A DNA stretch of 64,000 bases from Platerodrilus igneus (GCA_036346225.1 JARFIW010000108.1:1984001-2048000); one strand, 5' to 3'. Positions 1 to 12,375 are shown, numbered from the stretch's first letter. Notes: generated by a model from the sequence alone, not told the origin. Program-made: numbers and translations.

Positions 1-2
1 TC

Positions 3-254
3 AATTCCGAAAACATTACTCGCATTCTCCAATCCACTGATCGTAATCCAATCCACCTTCAAAATCACACCCAACCTCCCGACGAGTACCTTTCTAAAAA
101 CCCCTATAAAGTGGACTGGCCGTTGTACCTAGCATCTATTGCCAAACTCATACTAACATTCCCCTCTGTCACCTACGCAAAACACGACCCCAACACCCTT
201 GCCACCTTAATAATACAACATTTCCATTTTGCCGCTTCAAACAGCATCCAAAGG
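3..254 (+). pseudogene. LINE ORF2 fragment (endonuclease to RT linker)
   Basis: An open frame runs without stop from base 3 until the SINE begins near 255, so it enters from outside the window. It contains the stretch YKVDWPLYLASIA followed by a hydrophobic segment, an acidic/threonine segment and a terminal AASNSIQ. This order (D-W-x2-Y, spacer, aliphatic run, A-A-x-x-S-I) matches the region after the endonuclease domain of jockey/R1-like non-LTR retrotransposons. No catalytic residues are visible, so the assignment rests on the linker pattern only. It could be the same family as the LINE copies at 52.3-53.6 kb and 59.7-61.9 kb. Confidence 0.5.
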
Positions 255-534
255 AGGTATCCTATATTAGATTTTTTCAATGTTCGATCCGAAAGCCAGA
301 AAGCGCGTCTTTTTTGTCTGAAAAGTTTGTGCAGAACCCTTGCTGTTCCAGGCAAGGTAGGAATCTTTAACGTGCATGACAACACTCAGACACCGGACCT
401 CCATTTTACCTCTCATCTGAACGAGAGCGTATTTTTGTGAAAAATGCTCGGCTAACATTTCTCAAGCGGACCGTGTCGGGATTCGAACCCGGGACCTTGA
501 GCATACTAACTACACCACAGAGCCGCCCCCAAAG
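249..534 (-). repeat. tRNA-derived SINE, copy 1
   Basis: Read on the minus strand the right end gives a tRNA-like head with box A (GTGGTGTAGTTAGTATG) and a perfect box B (GGTTCGAATCC), followed by a body containing ACGTTAAAGATTCC and a tail ending near AGGTATCCT. The pol III boxes and the copies at 535-835 and 19160-19972 identify a SINE rather than a functional tRNA gene. Confidence 0.85.
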
Positions 535-835
535 AGGTATCCTACATGTGATTTTTCAATATTCCACCCGAAGCTACTACATTGACTAGGAGGCTTTTTT
601 TTACCTGAAAAGTGTTGAATTTTGTCGAACCCTTGCTGTTGTAAGCAAGGTAGGAATCTTTAACGTGCGTGACAACACTCACACACGGGACCTCCATTTT
701 ACCTCTCATCCGAACGAGGGCGTATTTTTGTGAAAAATGCTCCTAACATTTTTCAAGCGGACCGTGTCGGAATTCAAACCCGGGACCTTGGGCATAGAAG
801 TCACACGTAAACCAACTACGCCACGGATCCACCTA
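535..835 (-). repeat. tRNA-derived SINE, copy 2
   Basis: Same family and orientation as the preceding copy and directly adjacent to it. Box B is mutated (GGTTTGAATTCC on the minus strand). The body segment about CACGTTAAAGATTCCTACC and the AACAGCAAGGGTTCG-type block are conserved. The tail starts with the same GAGGTATCCTACATG motif, so the two copies form a head-to-tail pair. Confidence 0.8.
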
Positions 836-1119
836 ATCAATTTTACTGATGTATGTATTAAATTGTCGTATTAAGGTAAACTGTCTCACTCACGACAAGT
901 TAAAGTTGAGTCAAATATTTGAAATGAACCAGTTTGACAGGTTTCAAAAACAGGTAACGAAATGGATTAACGGATAGACTAATTATCATAGGGTAAACAA
1001 AAGAATAGTATTGTTGTTGATCAAACGCCATGGTATTTAATATGTCCTTCGGCTATGAGAAGAGCAAAAAAAAAAGTACCATTAATTTATACCAATGATC
1101 ATATTATTGCTTTTATTTT

Positions 1120-1268
1120 ATCCCCAACCAAAATTATTAAACTCGTTTCTTGTTCCATTAATTAAATTAAATTATTTGTTTTTGGAATATGTTTGGTTTA
1201 ATGATTTAATTTTGCAATTTATATGGTTGAAGGACGTCAACAGCTTGTTACTAAAATTTATGGATTTC
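1120..1268 (+). repeat. diverged dispersed repeat, partner at 21.1 kb
   Basis: The segment shares ordered blocks with 21140-21290: AAACTCGTTTCTTGTT, an ATTAATT-rich spacer, TTGTTTTTGG, a TTTATATG block and AGCTTGTTA followed by AAAATTTATGG. The copies are separated by many substitutions and small gaps, so this is an old repeat. No coding capacity is visible. Confidence 0.55.
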
Positions 1269-1816
1269 GATAGAAGATTCTGAAAAACAAATCACTATCT
1301 TAGGTACGCGGGTTAGTGAGAAACGGCGTAATAGCCTAAAAACATAAAGAAAGGTATAATTTTTTAATTTGATTTTTAGACACAAGTTGGCCTACGAGCA
1401 AAAGAAAACGGTCTCCGATCGTTTTAATGTGTAGTTGAGGAAATAAAAAGAAGTCGCTACTAAATTCAATAAACTGCATCCCAAAAGCGTGGTTGAAGCA
1501 TTTAACGAAAAAGATTCCGTCGAAGGTATCTCCGCCGCCGTCTACGAACCAAGCAATATCACTAACCATCTTTCGCAAGTTTACTCGACGTTCCAAGAAG
1601 CAAATGGCTGCTTTAGCAGATTTGCCCAAATGGGACAGGCACAAGATTTTGGATTTACCAAATGGCACCCGTGCAAGTATAAGTAGCTCAGTGGTTCAAG
1701 GTCCAAGTCTGAAGAAACTCGAAAAGATCTCGATTTACAAGCATGGTTTTGTAGCTTTTGACTCTGGTAAAGAGTGATAGTTAGAAGTGCATGCCCTCCC
1801 GAAAAAGATCCAGCTA
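1269..1816. other. unassigned segment with short overlapping ORFs
   Basis: Two overlapping plus-strand frames (1489-1686 and 1493-1777) are slightly GC-richer than the surroundings. Neither shows a motif I can name. The longer one has a basic centre and no membrane segment. It could be a decayed coding exon or part of the repeat that follows at 1818. I see no splice or start context that decides. Confidence 0.3.
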
Positions 1817-1817
1817 C

Positions 1818-2217
1818 GACCGCATCTAGCCTTCGTATAGAAGTTTAAAAGTAGGATACATAGTTTCGTCTTTCAGGCAACAGTACTACATAACCGAATA
1901 TCCTTGGAGATAAAACATCATTCAAAGTCTCAAACGTCAGGACTCTTCGTGTTTGATTTAGACACGATGTCAATCTTGATTAATTGAAGCTTAGAAGTTA
2001 GTACATGAGTTTATTAGCAACTTCTTGCCTATTAGATGTAAAGTAGAGATTTTGCACAGTGATTAGCAAGACAACCCGACGTAGATACTACGTTTTTTTT
2101 TCTCTAGGAGCAGGAAAATTCGGTCAACTACCGTAAACACAAAATCCAAAACCAAAAAAGATTATCTGGATAATTAGCCCTGCGTTTGACCAATTGAGCA
2201 ATGAAGGCGCAACTTTC
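1818..2217 (+). repeat. 398-bp dispersed repeat, copy A
   Basis: From CGCATCTAGCCTT to AAGGCGCAACT this matches 17769-18166 almost base for base; only about ten differences are visible by eye. Flanks differ on both sides, so it is a dispersed unit. It has no ORF, no terminal inverted repeats and no obvious TG..CA ends, so the class is unknown. A fragment of an LTR or of a non-autonomous element is possible. Confidence 0.8.
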
Positions 2218-4712
2218 AATATCGATTCTTGGTACTTTTCTTTAAATTTTTTCATATTATATCATTTGGGAAACAACCATCTAAAGCGTCTTCGAGAACA
2301 TCAAGTTAATTGCCCAAAAGTACTTTACAAATTAAAAATCGAATTAGAAACGTCAACAGCAAGGTCCAAACTACAAATGCTATACAGTGCCCGACACAGT
2401 TTAAGTGGTATAACGCTGGACCGATAACCAAGAAGTTGCTGGTCCGCGTCCAGATGGTCGAACTAAGCCTCTCTCAGAAAATTATTTTCCTGAAAACTAG
2501 CTTCCCTGTTAATGCCGTACTATATAAATGTTACATTCCTTTTACGATTTCGGTAGCAAATTGAAACTCGTCAAATCAGTAATGTGTAGAACTTCATTTA
2601 AAGATTCTAAATTCTGTACTATTTTCTACGCCATCAACGTTATTTAAGTGTAGCGGAAATTTGACTTCACTACAATTTTATTTCAATAACTAATTATAGG
2701 GGATTACAAATCATTAATTAGTGCTATATTACACATACTTGTATAAAATCGTTTTAGCATCTATGGAATTACACGTTGTAAATTAGCAAGAAAATAGGTC
2801 GTATAATTATCCTCAGAGCTTTTTAGAATTAGTTTTTATTATTAAGTATATATTCACGCGATAAGGAGTCACGAGAGGTCATTAAAACCCAAGTTCTACA
2901 AATAAATCCCACCAAGATATAAAAGAATACGAAAAAATAGAAATTTCCGAAAATTCGTGGTTACGCCCTGTATAATACAAGCGTGCTTTTATTCATTAAT
3001 TAATCCGCGTCAACCAAACAAAAAGGCAAGTTTCGTATGTATGAATAATCGCTCTGTATGATGTAAGCGTATTATAAATAAATAGCACATAATGTAAGCT
3101 GTATATGTAAAAATAATTATTTTAAGATACCTTACAACGAACTAAAAGCGAGTACAAATTGATCTTCTAAAAATACATTTCCCGTTACATATAAAATATT
3201 CGTTCTATTTAGCGTAAGAGCTATATCAATCTTGCTAAAGACGAAACGCTTAGTCTTAATAATGTGTATTAAAAACATGTTTTACCGTGAAAGCAAATAT
3301 TTCCTACAGATAGCAACTAATTTGTATTATAAAACTTTAACTTAATCATATAAATTGATTTTTGTATAATATAAATTTATTTTAAATAAAAACGTTCTTA
3401 AAATATCGAGAAGAATTGAGAAGAAATAGGTCAATTTAGTATGATCTAATTAATAAAGAAATGTATATTCCAAAGAAGCGACTGGAGTATTAAAAACCCA
3501 TAAAAATGTAATAAAAATTGATAAACATTATTTATTACCATTTGCAATTACTGGACTTGTATGCGACGCCACAATAACCTTGTGTGTTAAACTAAGACAA
3601 GCAGCGCACGTCACTAATAACTGCAACGCGCTAACGAGGTAATGAAACGCGATAATTTAAACACTAATGAGAAATTCCTAGCACATTACGTCCGATAGGC
3701 GTGTATTATTTAAAATGGAATCGCGTAAACACTAGTGTATTCTAGAAAATAGATAACTACTGTATATAAACGGAAGCGTTTATTAAATAGATTCATAAAT
3801 TCGATCGCGAAAAATGTTCCTCTAAGAAAAGAATTTCGAAGCTGTTGTTTTGAAGTGTGCAACACGCATATCGTAATTTAATAATTAAAATGGAACAGTG
3901 AATACAGAAGTTAGTTTTAAACTTAACCTGCGTAAATATGAAAATTGGTAAATGTAATTGTTTGATCTGGTAGTATACGATAAAGATGGGACATGCTTCG
4001 ACATAAAAAGCTATTTAAAATTGTATTGAATAATTAAACCGAGGATGCACATTGGTTTCTAAATGGAAATGTACATAATATTAAAATTTTGTGAACTGGT
4101 ATTTGTCGTCAATTAAAAAATAGAAGCCAAAGATATTTAATACCGTTAATTACAAATTGGAAAAGCCCTTCGTGGATTTTTGCAAGTTATAATTTTCTAA
4201 CAATATTGTTTGTAACTGATATTTGAGTATTTGTCATTTTAATCTAAAGTAGAATAGGTTTTAATTATATAATAATTTTTTTTAAGGGTATATTTACAAG
4301 GAAGTTTTTTCTCAGAGTTCGAAACACCCTGACCTTTGTAATAGATTATTTGTCAAGGATTTTTTAGTCAAACAAACCTTACAAACGTGAGAATCATAAC
4401 CAAGTAAACTATCTATAAGAAAAGAAATTTAGTTCTTTAAATTTAAATCTAACGAAGGTAAGGAACATTTTTATAGTTAATTAAATAAATACTTATTAGA
4501 AATAATTTGATGTTTGAAAGAAACGATGTTGTAAGTGTTGTATATCCCTTTGTATGAGAGAAAATACTTGATACTGTATAAATTCTATATGATATTGCTG
4601 TGTTTGATTTTATTCTGAAAACTACGTCAATTTCATTGAACTAGCCAGGCAAAGTAAAGTTAGAAAGGAAGGTAAATCAAAAATTTCGAATTTTACAACT
4701 TGCTGTATTTGT
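2218..4712. other. AT-rich spacer, no gene seen
   Basis: There is no ORF above 60 codons after 2564 and no recognisable repeat boundary. Numerous A/T runs and AATAAA words occur as expected by composition. The two overlapping ORFs at 2194-2564 show no motif. I see nothing else to annotate. Confidence 0.5.
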
Positions 4713-4798
4713 ACACAGCACTCTTTTAGAGGCGCATCAAAACGAGGCGTAGTCACAGCATTCTTTTAGTGACACTCAAACACGGCGTTGTTACAGCA
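4713..4798 (+). repeat. about 40-bp minisatellite, 2-3 units
   Basis: ACAGCA followed by a TCTTTTAG-type block recurs at 4715, 4755 and 4793 (spacings 40 and 38), with an intervening ACGAGGCGTAGT or ACACGGCGTTGT block. Units are about 75 percent alike by eye. Confidence 0.6.
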
Positions 4799-6710
4799 CC
4801 TCTCTGTGCCTCTAAATTTAGAATAATTTCAAAATTCACACAATTAAATTTATGCCTCGTCTAGCTCAGTTATACTCTGCACAGAGTGAACGACGATATG
4901 ATAACAAAGAATGTTTACACGCTTCCGTCTTTGAGATTTATACCAGAATAAGATTAACGAAATTCACCAAAATTTGAATAATAAAGTAAGAAATATGTAC
5001 AATTTACACCTCTACAACCTTCGTAATGTCATTTGCTATTTAAAACCTTTGAATCAAAGTAAAAATAAATATTAATTTGTTCTTTACAAAATTAGAACCC
5101 CTTTTTAATCAATTAAAGCCAGCAAAAAAAATTATGTTTTATTTCGAATGCTTCATTGAACGTTCAATAGACCTTTGCCTTTTAACGTATTTTTTAGGTG
5201 TTAAAAAATCTTTTTGATTACTCTTTACACCAAATATTTAAGTACATGTAAGTTTCAAATATTCAAAACTATGATGTTATCTGTTAGTTGAAACATAAAT
5301 GCTAACCTGGTACTTTTCCGATTGATTTTCTAGTTCAAATTATTTGCTACATTTGTGAATTCCAAGTTGTGACCCCATAGCTTTGCGTGCACCCCAATAC
5401 TTCCAACTGCCTGTCAACAGCGTGTTGCGACCAGTGACTTTGTGTTGCTTTAAGCTTTAATTGTACTCTTAGCGCCTTGATTTAGATTTTCCCCATTTAT
5501 TGTATTCAGTACATACTTAGAGTATTGTGGTTTTACGTGCGTACTTAGTTAAATTTTTTATTGAATTGCTTAAGTAGATTTCTTATTAAAATATTTAGTG
5601 CTCTAGTTAATAAATTGTAAAGATTTGTTTATTACTAAATCAAATTTAAACTTTCGTTTTATGCCAACGGCGGATTTCTTATACACTCGTATGTTTGAAC
5701 GCGCACCAGACTGTATTCTTCACTTAAAATGTTAAATACTGCAACTTTCACTTATAAATTTTTGTTTAACTTCACAATTGAACTTTGCGTATTACTTTTA
5801 TTTCGATTAGTACTTTTCGTGCTTCGGTTAAGGAATCAATGCATGTTATCAATGTAGGAGAATTATATGAACTGGCCTTTCCACGTGCTGTCATTGGTTG
5901 ACCCCTTACTATCTTTATAATTCGACCATCGCAAGGCGTTGCCCTGCGCTACCATGCAGCCGGTTAGATTTTACTTGGAGTTACTTATTATATGTATTGC
6001 TCAGACGCTCCAAAAATCGCGTAGACCCAGAGCTTTATATTATGGATTTCGTTCGCCAATGATACTTTGTACGTTTTAACGTCACATAACTGGAACTTTG
6101 CACCGGGATTAATGAACTATTATATTTAATCTTTCACGTACGTCAAAACTTATAGTTCCGTATTTTGTTTAGCTAATTTGCTAAATTTTATTTGAATTGT
6201 GGCGATTTCTATATTTAAAACATCACGTAGGCTAAATTTTATAATGGGGATGCTTTAACAGATGAAGTAAATTAGATGCGTTTATTGACTTCTTGCGCTA
6301 TGAAATATGCTTGTTTTGAAAGGCTTGTTTGTTATAAGCATGTGTTGATTATTTTCTTGCGCTAATGCGTTGATTTTGAAAAGATTTGTTTTGTGTTACT
6401 TTGGATACGCCTAATTTGCAATTGTTTAAAGTTTATGAATGTATTAATGTTTTTAAAATGAATTGGGTTGCGTCCACAGTTATCTATTTTACTAAATGTG
6501 GTTAAATTATTAAAGAATAAGTTTCCTTTCATTGACTGTAGTTAGTTGTTGATTTTATACAAGGTGTATGGTATTTGCTTTTTGCATATTGAACGAATTG
6601 TGTACTTTTTATGGTTTAAGTGTTTAGTTTTTTTGATTTTTGTGTTATTTGCATGAAGTATACCGCCCTTGTGACCTTATATATCGTTAAATAACCCTAT
6701 TATCATGGCA

Positions 6711-6714
<4 letters not shown>
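4799..6714. other. AT-rich spacer with a weak 62-bp duplication
   Basis: There is no ORF or TE motif. Near 6278-6400 a block with CTTCTTGCGCTA, then GTTTTGAAA, then TTGTTT occurs twice about 62 bp apart (first at 6290, second at 6353), an imperfect tandem duplication. The rest shows nothing I can support. Confidence 0.4.
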
Positions 6715-6743
<29 letters not shown>

Positions 6744-7830
6744 AGTATATACATACACACACGCACACACATTTATACACACACGCTCGCACGCATGCAC
6801 TCCACACACATGCAAAGACACGAACCACACAAAGTGCCAGAGTCGCAAAGCCTGCGTGCATCCGTGATTTCCGGCTGTCGACGCTCTCGGATCACGTAAA
6901 TAGGTTAAGTCGTAGTCAATGATTCTGATATCAGGCTCCCGATGGTCGGTATCAAAAGTAAAGACCAATGTGAACACTGACGCGCGGATAACAATGCCAT
7001 TGGCACGCACACACACACAACTCGCACACGCGCAAAAATACACGCACACGTACAAACACATCCAAACAAGGATACGAACAAACCAACCTGCCAGAGTTGT
7101 AAAGCCTGGGTACATCCGTGATTTCCGGCTGCCGACTGTCACGAGGAACGTAAATAGGTTAAACCGTAGCCAATGATTCTGATTTCGGGTTCCCGATGGT
7201 CGGTATCAAATGCAAAGACTTATATGAACACAGGCGCGCAGATAACAATTCCAATGGCGCGCGCGCACGAACACACACACAACACCCACAAAAATACAAG
7301 CACATACATAAGCACATTTAAACAATGCCAATGGCACGCACGCACGCGCGTGCAAAATACACGCACACATACAAACATATCCAAATGAAGACAGGAACAA
7401 ACCAAAGTGCCAGAGTTGTAAAGCCTGCGTGCATCCGTGATTTCCGACTGCCGACGGTCACGCAGCGCGTATATAAGTCAAGCAGTAGCCAATTAATCTG
7501 ATTTCAGACTCTCAATGGTCGGTATCAAAAGAAAAGACTTATATGAACACAGGCGCATAACAATGCTAATGGCGCTCACACAAACAAAATAAAAGTACCA
7601 TAGTTGCAAAGCCTGAATGCAGCCGAGATTCCCGGCTGCCGATAGTCACGGAGCACGCAATAGCTGAACAACTCGAAGCCAACGATCCTGAATTCCGGCT
7701 GACGATGGTCGAAAGCGAAGGCAAAAACTAATACAAACAAGTAATAAAACAACAACGCCAATAATACACATACACGCGCGCGCGCACACACTTACGCAAA
7801 ATCACGGTACACAAACGCAACACACTACAC
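6715..7830 (+). repeat. tandem repeat units with (TA)n and (CA)n tracts
   Basis: Four divergent units start near 6836, 7091, 7409 and 7597. Each begins with a CCAGAGT-like word and GCAAAGCCTG, continues through CCGTGATTTCCGGCTG and CCAATGATTCTGAT to CGATGGTCGG, and ends in a CA-rich tract. Spacing is 255, 318 and 188 bp because the CA tract varies. A (TA)n run (6717-6743) opens the array. The ORFs predicted here are products of the dinucleotide tracts. The core resembles the retroposon at 59179-59696 in the opposite orientation. Confidence 0.75.
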
Positions 7831-8184
7831 TCAGCACAAACAAAAATCACCTTAAAACAAACGAAAAACAAACCAACATTTTAATAAACAAGTATTGTCT
7901 CCTGGAGCCAGGGGAGGTAACGAAGTCTAGGTCATAGACAACTGAAGAAGGCGTGAGCAACAACCGGAGAGGGCAGATGTCTTGTGACACATATAGACTC
8001 TGAATCTACGGGAACGGATTAAGGGCGAACCACATTCAGAGCAACTGGAGCAATTCGACGCTGCACATAAAGTCTCCACGCTGTTCAACTGAAATAAAAA
8101 TCCTAGACACGGCCAAAGCACTACCGTAACTACACTAACTTCAAACAACAAGGTCTACCTTAACTTAAAAAAACTTATAGTAAG
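7831..8184. other. unassigned, cysteine-rich minus-strand ORF
   Basis: A minus-strand frame at 7927-8151 has several cysteines (CSSCSECG, then C and CC further on) with zinc-finger-like spacing but no second conserved half. I cannot assign it. It lies between the repeat array and the short repeat at 8185, so it may be transposon-derived. Confidence 0.25.
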
Positions 8185-8280
8185 TATAAACCCTCAAATA
8201 TAGGCTTTATTAAACTAAAAGACAAGCTTATATAATATGACAGTGACAATCAGTAACATAATAATTGAAAAAAATCAATG
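8185..8280. repeat. about 95-bp dispersed repeat, partner at 18.99 kb
   Basis: The block with GGCTTTATTAAACTAAAA, CAAGCTTATATAATATGAC and GTGACAATCAGTAACA is shared with 18985-19085. On the minus strand it contains AATAAA (in TTTAATAAAGCC). At 18.99 kb it lies just upstream of a minus-strand gag/protease relic, so it may be the LTR or leader part of that family. Confidence 0.65.
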
Positions 8281-8409
8281 ATTCCAAGGCAAAAGTATTG
8301 GTTTTAACAAACAAACTTCAGTTTTATCTGATACGAAAAATATAAAATCTAGGAATTGTTATGCTAAACGGTCGATAATTAACAAACACCTGCGTTTTAA
8401 AAAGCTTAC

Positions 8410-10189
8410 GTTCGACGAACTCGAACTTGTATTAAAATAGTACTTTATAGAAATATTTTCAACCGTCAGTTTGATTAAACCACAAAGCTAACAAACATCT
8501 TAAAGAGCAAGGGAAATGCACGATCGCTTATATACTACAGATAGAGACAGATATGAAAGCGTTGGAATAGAAAAGGCACGTTAATGTATACACGTGACGT
8601 GGAGTGGAGATGAGTGTCATCTATATCGATTTTCTGTAACTCAAGTGGGGTTTTAAACGAGTCAGCAAACATGCATAAGACAGAGATAAATATAGTTTAG
8701 GCGTGATTTGTGACGACAGAATTTTATCATTGGTTAAAGACAGACAGTTTTCCAAACGTACACACACGCGACGGTTGAAATTCATTCGGAGAGACGGCAC
8801 GTATACCGGACCGAATTTGACGAATTTCGAGACGGTTATATTCAAAATTTTTGGAATTAGATTTGAAAATAAGCTTTTCGCGTGAAGTGCGGCCACGAAG
8901 GGGTTTTTAAACGCATATAAATACTGGACCGAAGCTATTGAGGCTCTATCGTATTTTCTTCGTTTCTATGTTACTTTACTACGATAAAATACTGAATGCT
9001 GACCATCATAACTGTAAAGCTTTCTGTGAGTAATTTTTTTTATATTAAATAAAGTAGTTGAAAGTGTAAAACAGTAGTAGCCAACATCAAATTAGTGACG
9101 TAAAGTACGAGTGGTGCATTTTAAATTAATAAAGGTCCGGCTACTACAATACAAAACACGAAAATCAATAAATGAGCGCATGATATATGGGATGGTACAT
9201 TGAGACGAGGCGCTTGGCTCGCAGAGGTGAGAGATGGTCGATGCCTGTAGATCCGCTGAATAGCACGGTAAATGAGACGAAGCCGAGGTGTTCTGGGAAT
9301 CATCTTTGAAGGAAAGAAAGCCTGAAGGATTCTCCTGGTAACTTATTTATAATTTCTGTTGTTTGATAAACATTTGTGAAATTTTGTGCTTTGAGGTTGA
9401 CTTTTTTTGGGGCATATTTATGATTGTAGAAATTATTGAAAAAGATACATGTACTGGGCAATTTATTGAGGTTAAATATTAAAAAAGGGTGTATTTAAAA
9501 CATTCAAAATTTTATTCAGGATATAAATTAAATTGTAAAGAGTAAACGGGTCTGTTAATTTTGTTTTAATTTATGCAAGGTATAAGTGGCATATACGAAC
9601 TAAACTGGGTTATTATGAGCTCACCATACAGCAGTGTGCAGTCAATTTAGGATAACATGTGGGGCCCATCTACTCATATCTCATTGACTTTTGTTTGAAA
9701 ATAATTGGAGAATCTAAGACTTTAAAAACATACCATATTTTATAATTAGTGTATCAAACTGTTTTTAATACATGTGAAGATAATTTATTTGTTAATAGCT
9801 GTAAATAAAGGTTGTATAATTGTTGTATTATTTAGTGATTTTATTGAATGGTGTGCGAGTGTAAAAGAGGAATGGTTGTAAATTTAGGTATTTGAGAAGA
9901 GGCACAGCTGAGCTAGCCAAGGAAGCTGAAGGAGTTTGCAGATGAAATGAAATAGGGTAAGTAAATTACTTTTTTGGAAATTTTTGAAATTTTGAAAATT
10001 ATATGTTGTTGACCCTGGCGAAGCTTTGAATTAAACGAAGGTTCCACGACAATTTTATGACGGCCCAACGCTGGGGCTCGATGTTGAAAGCTTAGTCCTC
10101 GACTTTTACGGCAATTTTATAGCGCCCAATTCGTGAGGCTCGAGTGTACCTGCGAGTGCCCCAGAATTTTAGTAGAGAGTCCACGGCAA

Positions 10190-10196
<7 letters not shown>
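8410..10196 (+). repeat. relic LTR related to the 10.7-kb element
   Basis: The layout copies the 10746-12426 LTR: a TATA box (TATAAATA, 8916-8923), about 1.1 kb later a primer-site-like motif with GGCCCAACGCTGGGGCTCG (10061-10080), and 62 bp further a second one (CGCCCAATTCGTGAGGCTCG, 10123-10142). It then ends in CCACGGCA directly against (TA)n, as the 3' LTR at 16995 ends in TCACAGCA against (TA)n. Little direct sequence identity is visible between, so this is an old or separate subfamily. The left limit is inferred from TATA spacing only. Confidence 0.45.
8916..8923 (+). promoter_or_regulatory. TATA box of the relic LTR
   Basis: TATAAATA lies in GC-richer context and is followed by CTGGACCGAAGC. 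Its position relative to the downstream primer-site motifs equals that of TATATATA at 11253 in the intact LTR. Confidence 0.4.
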
Positions 10197-10257
<61 letters not shown>

Positions 10258-10401
10258 ATAAGATGAAATAATAACTTAGACTTGTATGCAAAGCCCAAAT
10301 GATAATTTCAAATCGAGCTAGTAATTGAAAGATGTAATTTTTATCTTATACACTGTAATACTATAGTATTTATCAACTTACCTTGTGTAATTAACTATCT
10401 A

Positions 10402-10458
<57 letters not shown>
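10196..10458. repeat. two (TA)n arrays around a 149-bp spacer
   Basis: An array of about 28 TA units (10197-10252) abuts the relic LTR end. A second, interrupted array occupies 10402-10458. Between them is 149 bp of unassigned AT-rich DNA. ORFs here are artefacts of the array. Confidence 0.85.
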
Positions 10459-10466
<8 letters not shown>

Positions 10467-10503
10467 TTTTGAATGTGTTCTTGAACTTCTTAAATAGATA
10501 ATA

Positions 10504-10707
10504 TGGGTAATAATGTCTTAGATTTAGGTCATATTGTACTCTAATTAAAATTGCACAATGCATTTATAGATAAATTTATTGATCATGGTGTTATCGAAAC
10601 CCGTCAAATAAAAGATTATCACTACATTTGTTATTGCTTGGCTTATATGTAAAACTTTTCCAATATACCAAGGTTTAGTAATGACCTAAATCCAAGATTA
10701 TTATTAC

Positions 10708-10710
<3 letters not shown>
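10504..10710. mobile_element. 207-bp MITE with ~30-bp TIRs and TA target duplication
   Basis: The left end TGGGTAATAATG continues to GATTTAGGTCAT at 10532. The right end, read in reverse complement, is TGGGTAATAATAATCTTGG followed by the same ATTTAGGTCAT. TA dinucleotides flank both ends (10502-10503 and 10711-10712), the signature of Tc1/mariner-type transposition. There is no coding capacity, so it is a non-autonomous element. It sits at the edge of a (TA)n array. Confidence 0.8.
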
Positions 10711-10747
<37 letters not shown>

Positions 10748-11252
10748 CTCATATTTAGACCAGGGTAGAAAATTAAATAATCACATTCGGCGTAAAGTTT
10801 GCAGATAATTAATGTTTCAAAGAATCTTGGGGAAAACGTCGCATAATAGTTACGAGAATTGCTAAAGCTGGGTTATTTCACACTCCATGTGGACTAAAAT
10901 AATCGATAATAAAGAATATCAATTTGCACCAATACGAACAGGTTAGAGAAGGAAAGAGAAAATGCGTCAAGCAAAGACACATATTGTAAAAGGCGGGATT
11001 TAAACAACGTCACGAGGGTCACAATTGGTTGAAAATAGGATGCAAATATCAGAGGTAGAACAACAATTTCTGTACAAAATTAATTAGTTTTTCTCGGACA
11101 TGCTTGCGTGCCGTGTGGAAATTTTCTGAGATTTAAATGGGGCGAGTGAAAATTCGTAAAATCGACGCGCGAGCGACAGACTGGGAACATGGCATGAGAA
11201 ATTCTTTAGAATTACCCGTTTTGGGGAACAGACCGATAGACAGGCTTTTTGC

Positions 11253-11260
11253 TATATATA
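11253..11260 (+). promoter_or_regulatory. LTR TATA box
   Basis: TATATATA lies in the context TTTTTGC-box-CCGAGATG, conserved at 15802-15809 in the 3' LTR. It is a plausible pol II start region that would make R begin roughly 30 bp downstream. Confidence 0.45.
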
Positions 11261-12350
11261 CCGAGATGAAGATAAACAAGCCCTCTTAGACTCTTAGACT
11301 TTTGACGATTCGATGCGTTAAAAGCTCGTACATACGCGACTTGATTGAAGATGTTAAACCGTGCATTTTAGTTTGATAAAATAATTTAAAGTTTGCTCGT
11401 ATATTTTAGTGATTCAAAATAGCTTGTTATTTACGTGCACTTAGATACAAGGTAATAAAATTTAGTTTCACTGTACCAATTAGCAAAATTTACAACGACG
11501 AAGGTATACACAAAAGTAGGCAGTTTTGGCGTATATTGGTGACAGAAGCATGAATTTCTTTGCTATTTTTCGGGGGTGTTAATAATTAAATGGTTCAAAT
11601 ACGTGTCTGGATCCATGAAACAAGGGTCAGATAAACACAGATGAGTTCCGGAAAGGCCCAGAAACGACTTTGAATGGATGGTGATGGAGAAAATTTTAAA
11701 AGCGTAGAGAATCAGAAGCCGTAAATATAATCCTGTTGAATGGTGTGATTAACTAAAGAAACGATACTTCGAAGCTACGAGGACAGTAACCTTCAGGTAA
11801 ATTATACTATTTTGTTTGACATTTTTGTGTGTATTGAATGACTTTATAATTGATTTACTTTAAATGGACATTAGTGAAATTGTTCTAACCATAAAAGTTT
11901 AATTTTAAGATGAAATTTGCTTGTTTAAGTTAAAAGGATATTTTGTTTTGATGTTCGGGAATATGATGAAAATTTTGGTATGTCTTTGAGCTCAATTAGA
12001 CGAACCTGGTTAATTAACGTAAAGGGGTGGTAGATGCTCCCTTTATACTCAGACTCCGGTCTGCTTATATTGTTATATTAATTAGTAGGCATCCAACAAG
12101 GACTTTAATTTTGGATGCACAGTAAAATGATAATAAAATTAATCTTGAAATTCTTTTTAAAACTGAAATTTATGCTGAGTTTTAATTTTGAAATTTTAAT
12201 GTATTCTGAATATTGATGTAAATAGAGTTAACGTTGATGTTTTTGGTAGGAATGTGTTGTTTTTTTTTATGAATGAGGAGGTTTATAACATTAGGTGAGC
12301 AGCCGAGGCGAAAAGCGTAGTTCACGGATTTTAAAGGTATCACAGCATTC

Positions 12351-12375
12351 TTGACGCCCAAACTGTGGGGCTCGA
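12351..12375 (+). other. primer-site-like motif inside the LTR end
   Basis: GACGCCCAAACTGTGGGGCTCG (12353 on) has the GGCGCCCAAC-GTGGGGCTCG shape typical of a retrotransposon primer binding site. It lies about 75 bp before the end of the LTR and is also present in the 3' LTR (16918-16942). Confidence 0.45.

Noticed and set aside
480..535. Functional tRNA gene
   Set aside because: Box A and box B are present, but the sequence continues into a repeated body shared by four other copies, so it is a SINE head.
6687..7400. Long ORFs on both strands, up to 151 codons
   Set aside because: They are produced by (TA)n and (CA)n tracts, which read as Y-I or T-H repeats in several frames at once. No domain is present.
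10092..10298. 68-codon minus-strand ORF
   Set aside because: Its centre is an alternating Y-I run from the TA array.
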